Source of the DNA: a virus
Reading direction: 5' to 3' (one strand)
Virus record (IMG/VR): IMGVR_UViG_3300043256_000250
Coordinates: 1 to 20,035 of that record
DNA length: 20,035 bases
Positions 7,433 through 15,873 of this stretch are shown here, one piece after another (within the stretch, counting starts at the first letter, position 1; the number at the start of each line of letters is the position of its first letter). Below the pieces are notes generated by a model that ran no database searches, was not told the origin of the DNA, and saw only the letters and a program-made list of their open reading frames with translations. Position numbers and translations under genes: made by a program.

Positions 7433-9568
7433 CTATACCAACGATGTTTCCTTGTTTGAGGTCTGCCCGTTTTGCGCAGCTGTGACCTCGTCCACCACTA
7501 ATATTTTTGCAGAGGTTTGAGGAGGTTGTATTTGCAAAAGTGCGTCCCTTGAAACTATGCCCTGGTTAATTGTTGGTGCTGTCAAATCCGCCCCCTGTGT
7601 CGACGCCGGAACCCCGCCCCCCGTCGGTATGCTTTGACCTCCCCCGGAGTCTCCGGGCAAACCGCTTTTTATAGATAATATTTTTTTCACGTTCGCAAGA
7701 CCCGCCACAACCGCAGCCGCTGCCGCTGCAATACCTAAAGCCGGGCCAACAACGGGCACGCCTGCCAAAGCCGCATAAGCGGCAGTAGCACCCCTGTAAG
7801 TGTTTACAGCCGTTTCCGCAACCGCCGCAGCTTTTCCGATAGCTGTTTGTTTTCCAAATATTGCCGCAATATTACCAACAAATCCAGAGGCCAAAGATAA
7901 TTTAGCGTCTGTCTCGGCTTCTGCAATAGCCTCCCGGGCGTTTGCAAACTTCTGATCTATTAAAGTCGTGTCCGCCCCTACTTTTTGGGCGAATTCGATT
8001 TCTATAAGCCTTTGTTCTTCGAGTTCCGCCCTTTTACTTTCAAGCCTTGCAAGTACATTTGTTTCTTGTAAGGCAAGTTCATTTTCCTCATTGATAATTC
8101 GCCTCTGTTTTTCAGCGTCAAGGTGGGTTTTTTCTTCTTCTAGTCTTTGTTTTAAAATTTCGACTTCCTGCTTTGCTTTTTCTTTTAATATTTTTGTTTC
8201 TTCGGCAGCGTTTTCTTTTAAAGTTGTCTGCCTTTCACGTTGTAAAGATTTTTCTTTTTCAAAATTTGCTTTTTGGACATTAAAAACGTTGGCCTCCAAT
8301 TGCGCCAAATCGTTTAAATCTTCTTTTGTACTTTTAGATAATTTATTTTGCTCTGCCCGGATAAAGGCTCTTGTTTTTGCTGTTTCTAAATTGTTCTCCA
8401 GTATTTCTTTTTCTTTTTTTATGACCTCGTCTAAAAAAGCTAATCTTTGTTTGCTGTCAAACTCGTCTTTTTTAGCAGCATCCGCCCTTAACTTGGATAC
8501 ATCCCTTTGCAGCTTTGCATTCTCGACTGTGTTTGCCCTCACTGTTTTATCTAAATTTGCCTGCAAATTTGCCAAGCGTATGGCTACTGCGATTTCCCTT
8601 TCTGTCTCATCTATGATGTCGGTTATTGCGTCTTTAGCTTTCCCGAAAGCGTCCACCGCCTTATCTGAAAAATCTTCGATGCCCAGGGTCACTTTAGCCA
8701 CTGCGTCCCCTGCCACTTTTCCAGCTTCCGCAAATTCACCTTTAAATAGTAAAGAAATAGCTTCGCCTAATTTTGGTATAAGTTCCAAAAGCCCTTCAAA
8801 CCTGTTTATCAGGTTTTCTTTGATTGCTTCAACAAAGCTGTCCAGGGCTTCCCGGGGGTTGGTAAAAGTGTCAAACAGTGCTTCCCCTACATCTGATAAT
8901 AAATCAGATAAATTTCCAAGTATGACCCCAAAAATAGCCATTATTTTATTTAATTTATTTTGTCCCTCTTCGCTAGATGTAAAGAATTCTTTTAAGGCGA
9001 AGCCCGCAGCAATCAATAAACCCAAAGGGCCCAGGGCCACTTTCATGGCAGTGCCAAAAAGTTGCATAGCTGATGAAGCTTTCCCTAAACCGGGGATTAA
9101 TTGGGATGTTGCACCGAAAGCACCTTGTATGCCTTCGGTATAGTTGCCGACATTCCGACGTGTGTCGCTCGTCGCTTTCTCTTCCTTTTTTAGTTCTTCG
9201 GTAAGTTTCTTTTTTTGCGCTACCAGGGCTTTGCCGCTGTCCGTATTGGTTCGCTCCTCCCGGCTAAGTTTCGCCCACTGGACTGTCGTTGTCGCAAGCT
9301 CGGCACGCAAGGCGTTTATACTGCCTTTGTTTTCTTTGTTGGTAAGTATTACGTTTTTGGTAAGTTTTTGGTTTTCCCTTAGTTGTTTTTGCTCCAATTG
9401 CAATTGGAGGGTAAGTTGTTCCACGGCTTCGCCCTGGTCGTCCTCCGCCTTTTCAAGGGCTTTGATTTCTTCCTTTAGGGATTTAATACTTTTACGTGAA
9501 TCTGCACTGTCTTTCAGGAGTGCATCCACATTTATATCTAATTGGAATAATACTTCTTTTTCAGCCAT
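7433..9568 (-). CDS. Tail tape-measure protein
   Basis: A 711-residue protein, the longest complete gene in the window. Tape-measure proteins fill the tail tube, set its length and leave during DNA injection. Residues about 25-135 and 340-560 are long K/E/Q/A-rich coiled-coil stretches with heptad-like leucines. Residues 145-230 are hydrophobic and glycine-rich (for example ALGPLGLLIAAGFALKEFF). Residues 561-632 form a second hydrophobic, alanine-rich block containing GVPVVGPALGIAAAAAAVVA, followed by a G/P/S/T-rich tail. This architecture is typical of siphovirus tape measures. At about 0.15 nm per residue the tail would be near 105 nm. It starts 11 nt after the baseplate-like gene and ends before a promoter, so it is the last gene of the tail unit. 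Start ATG at 9568 is the first in frame. Confidence 0.9.
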   Translation of the reverse strand: MAEKEVLFQLDINVDALLKDSADSRKSIKSLKEEIKALEKAEDDQGEAVEQLTLQLQLEQKQLRENQKLTKNVILTNKENKGSINALRAELATTTVQWAKLSREERTNTDSGKALVAQKKKLTEELKKEEKATSDTRRNVGNYTEGIQGAFGATSQLIPGLGKASSAMQLFGTAMKVALGPLGLLIAAGFALKEFFTSSEEGQNKLNKIMAIFGVILGNLSDLLSDVGEALFDTFTNPREALDSFVEAIKENLINRFEGLLELIPKLGEAISLLFKGEFAEAGKVAGDAVAKVTLGIEDFSDKAVDAFGKAKDAITDIIDETEREIAVAIRLANLQANLDKTVRANTVENAKLQRDVSKLRADAAKKDEFDSKQRLAFLDEVIKKEKEILENNLETAKTRAFIRAEQNKLSKSTKEDLNDLAQLEANVFNVQKANFEKEKSLQRERQTTLKENAAEETKILKEKAKQEVEILKQRLEEEKTHLDAEKQRRIINEENELALQETNVLARLESKRAELEEQRLIEIEFAQKVGADTTLIDQKFANAREAIAEAETDAKLSLASGFVGNIAAIFGKQTAIGKAAAVAETAVNTYRGATAAYAALAGVPVVGPALGIAAAAAAVVAGLANVKKILSIKSGLPGDSGGGQSIPTGGGVPASTQGADLTAPTINQGIVSRDALLQIQPPQTSAKILVVDEVTAAQNGQTSNKETSLV

Positions 9569-9579
9569 AACTTTCTATT

Positions 9580-11283
9580 TTAAAACCAGGGGTCCCCCTC
9601 TCCGTCTTCCCAGTCAATCCCTACCCCGTCAACCCAAACATTTAGATCCGGGGGAGTCAATGGTGTTTTGTCGCTTATCCTTATAAGTTCCAACCTTGTC
9701 GGCTCTTTAGATCGATCCGGATTAAACCTGCTTATTTTATTGATGAAAAAAGACCCGTTTAATTCCCTTATAAAATATTGTTTGAAAAACTCAAAATTCT
9801 TTATGTCCTTAAGGGTTAACCATTTTGCTGCTTCGTACCATTTCGGGTAAGTTATAATTTCATCTAAAAAATTGTATTCGCTGTCAAGCGAATAAAGTGC
9901 CGCTTTCGGTAATTTTAACGAAGCGGAGGCGTTAGCGATTACCCCTGTCTCAAAATATATTACAGTTATATCGGCATCGGTTAAACCGTCCGCTACCATA
10001 AAGGTAAAAGTTTTAAAAGCTTCTTTTGCGGACAAGTCCAAAAAGGTATCGCTCCCGACTATGTCGACAGGAGGCACATATGCATCAATCTCAAATAGTG
10101 TTTTTTCTAAATCCAGATTTCTATTATTGGAAATCAGGGTTTTTGAATTTAAAAGATTGTCCCCGTTTTCAAATACCGTGCCAAACTTGATTATGTTTTG
10201 CTGGGCGTAGCCCGGTATTGATGGTTTAAAAACAGGTTTCCCTGTCAGCCTATCCGAGAAGTCCACGACTTCGGCCAAGTTTTCCAGGTCGTCAAACCTT
10301 GCCAACCTTATCACAGGTAAGCCATTTACCTCCAGTTCATCTTTAAGGATGTTGAATTCTTGCATAAAAGAATTTACGAAGTCGTACAGCGTTTTATCTG
10401 CCTTGTCCCTTATATCTTTGTGCGGCAAAAACGGCAATTCTTGCCCACCATCCTGGAAATATATCGTAAAATTATCAAATGTACCTGAAACATTTATACT
10501 TATTTCTTTTGAATCTATAAACATGGTCGGGGCTATAGGGTCGTCCCAGATATTGCCGGGCAAAACCCCGCCGGATGTTAAGAAATTTACGCCGAAAGTA
10601 TCTTCAATATATTCGAAGATGGTTTTTGCGTATATGCAAAAATGACCTCCGTAAGATTCAGTTACTATTTGCACTTCTGGGGGTACAGGGGGGTCGCCCT
10701 CCTCAAATTTGGTATACAAAAATATCGTGTTTAATCTTTCAACATCTGCGTTCTGGGCATCTAATAGAGGCTGGGCAAACAAGTTGCCCCAGGTCATCGG
10801 TAAAAGCAGGCCCTCCGTGTTGCCTGCAAACTCAGCTATGAAATTTGGGAAAGTCCCGACAAAAGGACTGGAAAGGGAGTAGAGGCCTTTCTCTGTCTTT
10901 AGCCAACCTATAAAACTATTGACAAAGTCCGGCCACAATACCCCTTTTAATTCATCCCAAATGTCTGCTTTTTCAAATATAAATAAGCTTATGCGATCTC
11001 CATCTATTTGGTCGACCCTGCATTTGCCGTTAGTTATCAGTTGTTCATTGTCTACCCAGTAATTACAAATTGACGAGTCGTATATTTTTGTCGATAAGCT
11101 CTGCGGGTCTTGGGCGTTTCCAAAAACAGCTAAGTTATTAGATGTTTTCGGAATTGTGAAGGTGTTAGTCGTGTTTATTAAAGTTGTCCCCGGCTCCTCA
11201 ATATTATAGCTTTGCAAGTCCACACCTATAGCGGTCCGCTCGTCAATGTCAACATCGATGCCGTTAATCCTTAAAAGCCTCAT
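9580..11283 (-). CDS. Large tail/baseplate-like protein
   Basis: A 567-residue protein directly upstream of the tape measure, overlapping the preceding gene by 4 nt (ATGA). The first 50 residues hold LRINGIDVDIDE, then GVDLQSYNIEEPG and NTTNTFTIPKTSNN. This 'NG-x-x-VDID ... NTFTIPKT' beginning recurs in large tail proteins of Bacteroidetes phages. The middle has many aromatic and acidic segments, and a late segment has FNPDRSKEPTRLELIRISDK. No enzyme motif seen. By analogy it may be a distal-tail or hub-type protein at the tail tip. In most siphoviruses such genes follow the tape measure, but here it precedes it. The exact role is inferred. Confidence 0.75.
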   Translation of the reverse strand: MRLLRINGIDVDIDERTAIGVDLQSYNIEEPGTTLINTTNTFTIPKTSNNLAVFGNAQDPQSLSTKIYDSSICNYWVDNEQLITNGKCRVDQIDGDRISLFIFEKADIWDELKGVLWPDFVNSFIGWLKTEKGLYSLSSPFVGTFPNFIAEFAGNTEGLLLPMTWGNLFAQPLLDAQNADVERLNTIFLYTKFEEGDPPVPPEVQIVTESYGGHFCIYAKTIFEYIEDTFGVNFLTSGGVLPGNIWDDPIAPTMFIDSKEISINVSGTFDNFTIYFQDGGQELPFLPHKDIRDKADKTLYDFVNSFMQEFNILKDELEVNGLPVIRLARFDDLENLAEVVDFSDRLTGKPVFKPSIPGYAQQNIIKFGTVFENGDNLLNSKTLISNNRNLDLEKTLFEIDAYVPPVDIVGSDTFLDLSAKEAFKTFTFMVADGLTDADITVIYFETGVIANASASLKLPKAALYSLDSEYNFLDEIITYPKWYEAAKWLTLKDIKNFEFFKQYFIRELNGSFFINKISRFNPDRSKEPTRLELIRISDKTPLTPPDLNVWVDGVGIDWEDGEGDPWF

Positions 11284-11807
11284 ATCATTGAAATAGTGAA
11301 ATGTTCGGGCAAAGTTATTACTACATCTATTTTACCGAAAGTTCGTTTTCTTCTTTTGACCACAGGGTCGGGCACTTCCTGAACAACTTCCAGCCAATCT
11401 TTGGCGGCGTCGTCCGTTCCCGAACCGATATATAAATAAACCCTTGGGCTATCATAAATATCTGTCAATGCTTCCAGTTCAGAAGTGTTAACTTCTGCTG
11501 TTAAAGCTATTTTACGGCTGTTTTTAAAACCGATATTCTGTTCATTGCTTTGGTCGGTTAAAATACTCGTAATAAATTTATTTACATTGCCTATTTTTTC
11601 CAAGGTGTCCGTTGTCCGATAAAATTTATTAAACGGGAAAAACCTATATTGTCCCTTCTTATCAAGATATTTCAATATCAAATCGCCGGTACAGGATTGC
11701 ACCGGAACAATTTGCTTGCTTGCGACGTTCACAAAGTTAACCGTGAAGTTTATCGTTCTTATGGCAGTTGCTAAAGTTTTGTACCTATAATATCCGATTT
11801 GGCTCAT
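11280..11807 (-). CDS. Tail-tip-associated protein, unknown role
   Basis: A 175-residue protein. The start shares one base with the upstream stop (TAATG) and its own stop overlaps the next start (ATGA), so three genes are tightly coupled. It is predicted beta-rich. Landmarks are an N-terminal IGYYRYKTLATAIRTINFTV (4-23), a central KYLDKKGQYRFFPFNKFYRT (about 46-65) and a late SPRVYLYIGSG (about 120-130) with DWLEV. The C-terminus ends in VVITLPEHFTISMI. Similar small proteins sit before the 'NTFTIP' tail protein in other Bacteroidetes phages as far as I recall. Role at the tail tip is inferred from position; no domain recognised. Confidence 0.7.
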   Translation of the reverse strand: MSQIGYYRYKTLATAIRTINFTVNFVNVASKQIVPVQSCTGDLILKYLDKKGQYRFFPFNKFYRTTDTLEKIGNVNKFITSILTDQSNEQNIGFKNSRKIALTAEVNTSELEALTDIYDSPRVYLYIGSGTDDAAKDWLEVVQEVPDPVVKRRKRTFGKIDVVITLPEHFTISMI

Positions 11808-12262
11808 TAAGAAAAATCTTTATGTTGTACTAAAACGTAACCGGAGGCGTTATTGAAAGGCACTGCCTGGTCGAAGTCTCCTCCTGTTAATCTAGTCATA
11901 TTAAAATTGCCTCCGCTGTAGTCGAAAATAGCACCGTTGATGTTTCCGGTTGCAACGTTCAAACTGGACAGGTCCCAAGTCTGTGTACCCCCGGCGTGTA
12001 TCACTGCCTTCATTCCTACAATTTTATGCCCCGCTGGCAAAGCCCAAGCGACTGCAAAACCAGAATTGGCGTCCATATCCCACGCCGAAAAAGCAACCTC
12101 CTCAGTGATTATGTCCCCGCTTGCAAATACTAAATTGGCCTGTAGCCATGCCAATATTGTGGCCCAGGTACTATTTTTTGTTGTGTTGCCCGCTAAACCC
12201 TGGCCCACCCTGTGGGTTAATATCGGGTCTACGTCTGCTCCTTGTTCAAATAATCTAGGCAT
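11807..12262 (-). CDS. Virion-associated protein, unknown
   Basis: A 151-residue protein lying 6 nt after the 206-residue gene and coupled by TAATG to the next. The N-terminus (about 1-50) contains ILTHRVGQGLAGNTTKNSTW and ATILAWLQANL, followed by small beta-prone G/N/T/D-rich segments such as DMDANSGFAVAWALPAGHKI and GNINGAIFDYSGGNFNMTRL. The composition, high in G, N, A and T with few charges, is that of extracellular virion proteins such as fibres or baseplate accessories. No signal peptide or membrane helix. I do not recognise the family, and its virion role is inferred from composition and neighbours. Confidence 0.7.
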   Translation of the reverse strand: MPRLFEQGADVDPILTHRVGQGLAGNTTKNSTWATILAWLQANLVFASGDIITEEVAFSAWDMDANSGFAVAWALPAGHKIVGMKAVIHAGGTQTWDLSSLNVATGNINGAIFDYSGGNFNMTRLTGGDFDQAVPFNNASGYVLVQHKDFS

Positions 12263-12268
12263 AATATT

Positions 12269-12889
12269 TTATACTAAAGTGAATATTGTAAAATCGCTAT
12301 CGTCAAAGTCTGTAAATATTGCATCGTCAAAGTCCAGGGCGTTGCCCTCTGTTAACACCGGGCCATCAATTGCAACGTCGTTGGCCGGGTCATCGTTGTA
12401 AAAATAAACATAGACTATCCCGCCTATAGGTGCAAAATAAATTTGGCTTTCGTTATTGAATTGTTCGTCTAAATTTGGATTTTCCCCGAACTGGGCAGCA
12501 CCATGTACAAAATCAATTTCGACTTCTTCAAAAGTTGCTGCGTTGTCCGGGTCGACGAATCTTATTTTAAGTATTTTTGTTATGTTTTCGACAAATAAAA
12601 AAGTTTCCGTGAGTTGGAAGAAATCATCAAAACCCTCCATGATGCTTTTTACCGGGTCGTTGGCGATAAAAACAAAAAGCCGGGTTGTTATCGTCGGGTC
12701 TCTATAAGGTATCGCCTTATAAGTCTCCAAAAGCAAGTCTGCATCGTCCCTTATTTCTACGTGCAGCACGTCCGGTACCGACCCCGAATAAGTTACTTCG
12801 GCAATAAATACAAGTGTCGAGTGAATGGGTTCGAGATTCGAACCATTTACTTTATTATCTTGTGATATGGTTATATTGCTTATCGGCAT
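12269..12889 (-). CDS. Virion-associated protein, unknown
   Basis: A 206-residue acidic protein whose ATG shares one base with the preceding stop (TAATG at 12889). It is predicted all-beta. The first half (about 20-75) reads like an Ig or jelly-roll strand series with IHSTLVFIAEVTYSGSVPDV and LHVEIRDDADLLLETYKAIP. The C-terminus is very acidic and aromatic (ALDFDDAIFTDFDDSDFTIF, about 183-202). No enzyme motif, signal peptide or membrane segment seen. Its place in the tail unit, between two tiny ORFs and other small virion genes, suggests a tail or baseplate accessory. The family is unknown to me. Confidence 0.7.
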   Translation of the reverse strand: MPISNITISQDNKVNGSNLEPIHSTLVFIAEVTYSGSVPDVLHVEIRDDADLLLETYKAIPYRDPTITTRLFVFIANDPVKSIMEGFDDFFQLTETFLFVENITKILKIRFVDPDNAATFEEVEIDFVHGAAQFGENPNLDEQFNNESQIYFAPIGGIVYVYFYNDDPANDVAIDGPVLTEGNALDFDDAIFTDFDDSDFTIFTLV

Positions 12890-13053
12890 TATCCTTTACT
12901 CTTCTTGTCTGGTTTTTGATTTTTATATTCTTCCATGACTCTCTCTATTTCACCAAGAAGCGTCCCGTTTATATTTTTAGTTTTGGCAATGTGTTCTAAA
13001 TTACCCCCTGCTATAAATATTGATTTTATTAATTCTCTTTTTGTTTTTTCCAT
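12889..13053 (-). CDS. Small ORF, 54 residues, unknown
   Basis: A 54-residue ORF translated by hand from ATG at 13053. The stop TAA shares its last base with the ATG of the 206-residue gene (TAATG). It begins MEKTKRELIKSIFIAGGNLE and ends in a basic tail NQKPDKKSKG; a short amphipathic helix is likely. The exact fit between neighbours (13 nt after the previous stop, 1-nt overlap with the next start) is the best argument that it is real. Function unknown. Confidence 0.55.
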   Translation of the reverse strand: MEKTKRELIKSIFIAGGNLEHIAKTKNINGTLLGEIERVMEEYKNQKPDKKSKG

Positions 13054-13066
13054 AATTTTTTTTATT

Positions 13067-13240
13067 TTAAACCTTTGGTATTTCTGCCCAAAATTCAGGG
13101 GTCCCGTCAGTTACGTTACCCTTATGCCAATTCCCATTTTCGAAATGTGCAAAATCGTAGCAGCCTTCTTCTGTTTTTACTAAATAAGTATCAAATTTCT
13201 CAGGGAAATCGTTTACACTTTTATATTTTTCTTCGGCCAT
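13067..13240 (-). CDS. Small protein, 57 residues, DUF551-like pattern
   Basis: A 57-residue ORF translated by hand from ATG at 13240, 6 nt after the gp10-like gene and 13 nt before the next. It reads as a compact beta fold: YLVKTEEGCYDFAHFENGNW (19-38) and then TPEFWAEIPKV at the C-terminus. This 'yLv...G.....A.f.nG.W.......f W.ei' pattern resembles the small DUF551-type domains common in phage genomes. Cys27, Trp38 and Trp51 are noticeable. The family link is weak and the role unknown, but the fit between neighbours and the protein-like composition make it a credible gene. Confidence 0.6.
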   Translation of the reverse strand: MAEEKYKSVNDFPEKFDTYLVKTEEGCYDFAHFENGNWHKGNVTDGTPEFWAEIPKV

Positions 13241-13246
13241 ATCCGT

Positions 13247-13720
13247 TTATTTTAATTCTTTAATTATTGCACTTTTAAAATCCTGAACCAAAGAAAATAC
13301 CAAAGAACGGTTAAGCTCCCCCATTTTCTTTCGTGTTACCACGTCGGAGACAAGGCCCCCAGCATTATGTTTGTTCGGTACTTCCCAGCCTTCCCTGGCT
13401 TTTTTCCAAGCTACCGCAAAAGGGTTTAAGTTTACCTGTTTATCCTTAACCCATTGGTCCAGGAAAGTCGAACCTGCCCAACCTACCCAGGCTTTTAAAC
13501 CCTCTTCGGTCTGGTCTTTGTTTGGCCCCCTTCCATTTTCGATATAATCGGTATAGTTTTCGCCAAGTATGCCCAGCTTTATAGTTCCGCCCTCCCTTCT
13601 TTGGAAAGGTTCCAGGCTTTTAGCCCAGCGCCCGGAAGCCCTAAGACCTAAACGGTCATAATTTATTACGAGTTCGTCCTCTACTTCGCCAAGCCATTTA
13701 TTTATAATTTCTTCGACCAT
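13247..13720 (-). CDS. HK97 gp10-like tail-completion protein
   Basis: A 157-residue protein starting 2 nt after the Ig-like gene. Members of the gp10-like group act in head-tail joining or tail completion. Here the N-terminal helix (about 1-25) is followed by LRASGRWAKSLE (26-37), then a beta segment (IKLGILGENYTDYIENGRGP, about 47-66). The 'SGxW/LxxSL ... G....Y....E.GRGP' order is the common signature of the family. Later residues form helices with a conserved-looking NPFAVAWKKAREGW. It is normally encoded near the capsid and connectors; here it lies in the tail unit, far from the portal. The family assignment is moderately firm. Confidence 0.65.
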   Translation of the reverse strand: MVEEIINKWLGEVEDELVINYDRLGLRASGRWAKSLEPFQRREGGTIKLGILGENYTDYIENGRGPNKDQTEEGLKAWVGWAGSTFLDQWVKDKQVNLNPFAVAWKKAREGWEVPNKHNAGGLVSDVVTRKKMGELNRSLVFSLVQDFKSAIIKELK

Positions 13721-13722
13721 TG

Positions 13723-14016
13723 TTATTTACCTTCAATAAATACCTGAACCCTTTCCGGTTCGCCCGCAGCTTTCCTGCCATCGGCAAAAGTTATCTTCGC
13801 CCAAAATATCCAGACTCCTGCCTGGTCCAATTCGCTTGGTTCTGAAAATTCAAACTCAATATCCTGTGTACCCACTATTGTGGCGTCAAATTGACCTGCC
13901 GACCCATCAGGTTTAAAAAATTTCAACAGTGTTTCGGTTGCACCTGTAAGGGTTACCCCGGTCTCCGCCGTTATTTTTAAATTACTTTGGTCTAAATATA
14001 TTTTACCGTTTGCCAT
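13723..14016 (-). CDS. Small Ig-like virion protein (BppU_N-like)
   Basis: A 97-residue protein; its ATG overlaps the preceding stop as TAATG. It is predicted all-beta: GKIYLDQSNLKITAETGVTL (4-23), then LLKFFKPDGSAGQFDATIVG (about 30-49) and a strand series ending AGVWIFWAKITFADG (about 66-80). The 'tG.tltGa....kf.KPdG....f.A.v.g....ef' pattern fits small Ig-fold domains such as the N-terminal domain of baseplate upper proteins (BppU_N) and similar proteins in Bacteroidetes phages. It is a likely baseplate or fibre-attachment component. The family is recalled, not searched. Confidence 0.6.
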   Translation of the reverse strand: MANGKIYLDQSNLKITAETGVTLTGATETLLKFFKPDGSAGQFDATIVGTQDIEFEFSEPSELDQAGVWIFWAKITFADGRKAAGEPERVQVFIEGK

Positions 14017-14480
14017 TATTTATTATTTAGAAACTCGTTATCCAATGACCATCCTGGGACATCTTCTTTATTCTCGTATATTATCGTACCCTCTGGTAAT
14101 TTCTTATTTGGTAGAAAAATATAAAATGCCAAACTAATTGTTCCGCTTCCTGCGATGCCTCCCATAAATGTAGCTTTAACATCTTTTATGTTGTAGGTTC
14201 GTCCTTGTTTTCTATCTCGTTTATCTTTCAAGTGTCCAAGCAAAAGACTACTTCCAGAACCAACAAAGAAACTAATAGCTTTCGCTAACCAAGGCTTCAT
14301 TTCTGTATCTTCCAATATATTATATGCAGCACAATTAAATACAACACCTGTAAAATATCCAAATCCGCCATGTGCCTGTTTATCCTGTTCGTTAAAATCT
14401 ACGCCCCAAATTAGTCCGTTTTGAGCATTTGCCAAAATCGGAATAAGTAGCAATATTACAGTTAATTTTTTAATATTCAT
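14016..14480 (-). CDS. Exported small membrane/periplasmic protein, DUF2279-like
   Basis: I place the start at ATG 14480 rather than the more distant 14507, because this gives a clean signal peptide: two lysines, then LTVILLLIPILANA and a likely cut before QN. The product is 154 residues. After the signal comes DKQAHGGFGYFTGVVFN, resembling the D-K-x-x-H-x-x-x-G-Y start of DUF2279/YfiM-type proteins. Two more hydrophobic segments follow (ISFFVGSGSSLLLGHL and ATFMGGIAGSGTISLAFYIF). There is no lipobox cysteine. A hand count over 14041-14400 gives about 37% G+C, against about 47% in the gp10-like gene. An envelope protein inside the tail unit could act in lysis, entry or exclusion of other phages; none of these is shown. 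Confidence 0.7.
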   Translation of the reverse strand: MNIKKLTVILLLIPILANAQNGLIWGVDFNEQDKQAHGGFGYFTGVVFNCAAYNILEDTEMKPWLAKAISFFVGSGSSLLLGHLKDKRDRKQGRTYNIKDVKATFMGGIAGSGTISLAFYIFLPNKKLPEGTIIYENKEDVPGWSLDNEFLNNK

Positions 14481-15429
14481 TTCTTGAAAAATTGGTGTAA
14501 AAATCATTTAGTAGTGTTGAAATAGTTGCAGCTTCTGCGTCATCTGCAACACTATCAATAATTGCGTAACAATTTAATAAAGCGTTACTGTATGAGTTGG
14601 TTACAGCGTCTTGGTTTTGAGCCAAAATAGCGACAGTCGTGTCCGGCTTTTTAACAACATCGACCCCGGAAGTTCTCACCACCTTAACCGCCCCATCTTT
14701 ATAAACGGTCATGTCGGAAGCATTAAAGCGTGCACCAATGGATACGCCCCTCGCATCTGCTACCGAATCAGGGATGACACCTTGAAAAAACAAACCGGGG
14801 GCTAGTCCAGCCAAAGATAAAATCCTGAATTGACTTTGAGGAGCTATCTGCGAACTCCCGCCTATTAATGTGCCTGAAGGTGTTTCCGTCCTGCAATAAA
14901 CCAACAGTCCGGCGGTATTTAAGCCTAAAGCTGAAACACCCAGAGGACTAAATCCAGTATCCGCATACTTATTACTTCCGTTGCCTTGCAAACCTCCACT
15001 TACGCCGCTTTCAGAATAGTCCCCGCCTATAAAATTATTATTTGCATCATAAGTATTCCCTAAAAATACACTTAAACTTTCATCACCGTTTAAGAACAAC
15101 GGGGTTAAACCTGCGGCTAAATTATCTCCGACAAATAAATTAAGTCTTAAAAATCGGCTTCTTAAACCCGCTGCTTTTACGGCCAATACAAATGTATTTA
15201 CCCTATCTTTTGTTGTTGCTGAAATAGTTCCACCATTAGCAAGGACACGTGTTTCCCATGACGATACTTCTATATCAAATAAAGGAGGTGTGTCTTCTAT
15301 ACCAATAGGACTCTGTATAATCAAATTAGTAGTTATGCCTGAACTAATAACTTTTTCTTGAGTTATTGGGCTAGCCAAAATTTTCTCTTTAGTAATCGGG
15401 GATTGTATGGTTATATTGTCTTTACCCAT
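14470..15429 (-). CDS. LamG-like receptor-binding/tail protein
   Basis: A 319-residue protein coupled to the upstream gene by TAATG and overlapping the downstream gene by 11 nt. The N-terminus carries a short imperfect repeat, SPITKEKILA then SPITQEKVIS and later QSPIGIED, which looks like an attachment or linker region. From about residue 55 to the end, the order DIEVSSWETRVLANGGTISA, LRSRFLRLNLFVGDNLAAGL, SGGLQGNGSNKYADTGFSP and a C-terminal STLLNDFYTNFSRNEY matches concanavalin-like/LamG-type tail proteins that I recall from Bacteroidetes phages. It is a good candidate for binding cell-surface glycans. The fold is inferred by pattern, not by search. Confidence 0.65.
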   Translation of the reverse strand: MGKDNITIQSPITKEKILASPITQEKVISSGITTNLIIQSPIGIEDTPPLFDIEVSSWETRVLANGGTISATTKDRVNTFVLAVKAAGLRSRFLRLNLFVGDNLAAGLTPLFLNGDESLSVFLGNTYDANNNFIGGDYSESGVSGGLQGNGSNKYADTGFSPLGVSALGLNTAGLLVYCRTETPSGTLIGGSSQIAPQSQFRILSLAGLAPGLFFQGVIPDSVADARGVSIGARFNASDMTVYKDGAVKVVRTSGVDVVKKPDTTVAILAQNQDAVTNSYSNALLNCYAIIDSVADDAEAATISTLLNDFYTNFSRNEY

Positions 15430-15869
15430 TATTGTATGAATACCGTATTAGGTGAAGCCGCAAAGTCTATGTTTTCGGCATACATATTTATCTCGACGAC
15501 TATGTCCCCGCTGGTTATTTCCAGATCATTATCACAACCTACTTGGGCAATTGCTTGCGCGAGTAACTGCATCAGCTCTTTTAATCTTCGGTCATATTTT
15601 TGTTCGCTAGTTTCATCAAGGTCTGCGGCTTGGCCGTCTGTGTCAAATTTCCGGCCCAGCATGATTAAACAAGTGTAGGTTATTTCTGTTATCCGGCCAT
15701 TCATGTAAGTGGGTTGTGCCCGAAAGTCGGCGACCATCACCAATTTACCATTATCGTATTGTTGTGCCGTCTGGGCACTCTTATAGAATTCGTCGACACC
15801 GTAAACAAAAAGCCAATCTTTACTTAAAGCGTGGGCTTCCAAAGCCCCTATAATATCGAATTGGTCCAT
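15429..15869 (-). CDS. Tail-terminator-like minor protein
   Basis: A 146-residue protein, the first gene of the tail unit. The alternating pattern GALEAHALSKDWLFVYGVDE (9-28), QYDNGKLVMVADFRAQPTYM (37-56) and NGRITEITYTCLIMLGRKFD (57-76) suggests a small alpha-beta protein. A helix EQKYDRRLKELMQLLAQAIA follows (about 88-107), then a final strand pair. That shape fits tail-terminator or neck proteins, and I recall similar proteins in Bacteroidetes phages with 'DET.EQKYDRRLKELM'. The start codon lies only four bases after a TAATTTTG box, so the mRNA may be leaderless. The next gene overlaps by one base. Confidence 0.65.
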   Translation of the reverse strand: MDQFDIIGALEAHALSKDWLFVYGVDEFYKSAQTAQQYDNGKLVMVADFRAQPTYMNGRITEITYTCLIMLGRKFDTDGQAADLDETSEQKYDRRLKELMQLLAQAIAQVGCDNDLEITSGDIVVEINMYAENIDFAASPNTVFIQ

Positions 15870-15873
15870 TTAG

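Noticed and set aside
7968-9143. Long plus-strand ORF (391 residues) opposite the tape measure
   Set aside because: It is S/A/F-rich low-complexity sequence that mirrors the K/E/A-rich coiled coil of the tape measure in the complementary frame; no domain, and no promoter was noticed.
14481-14507. Upstream start (14507) for the exported protein
   Set aside because: It would add nine residues in front of a clean signal peptide and lengthen the overlap with the LamG-like gene; ATG 14480 fits better.
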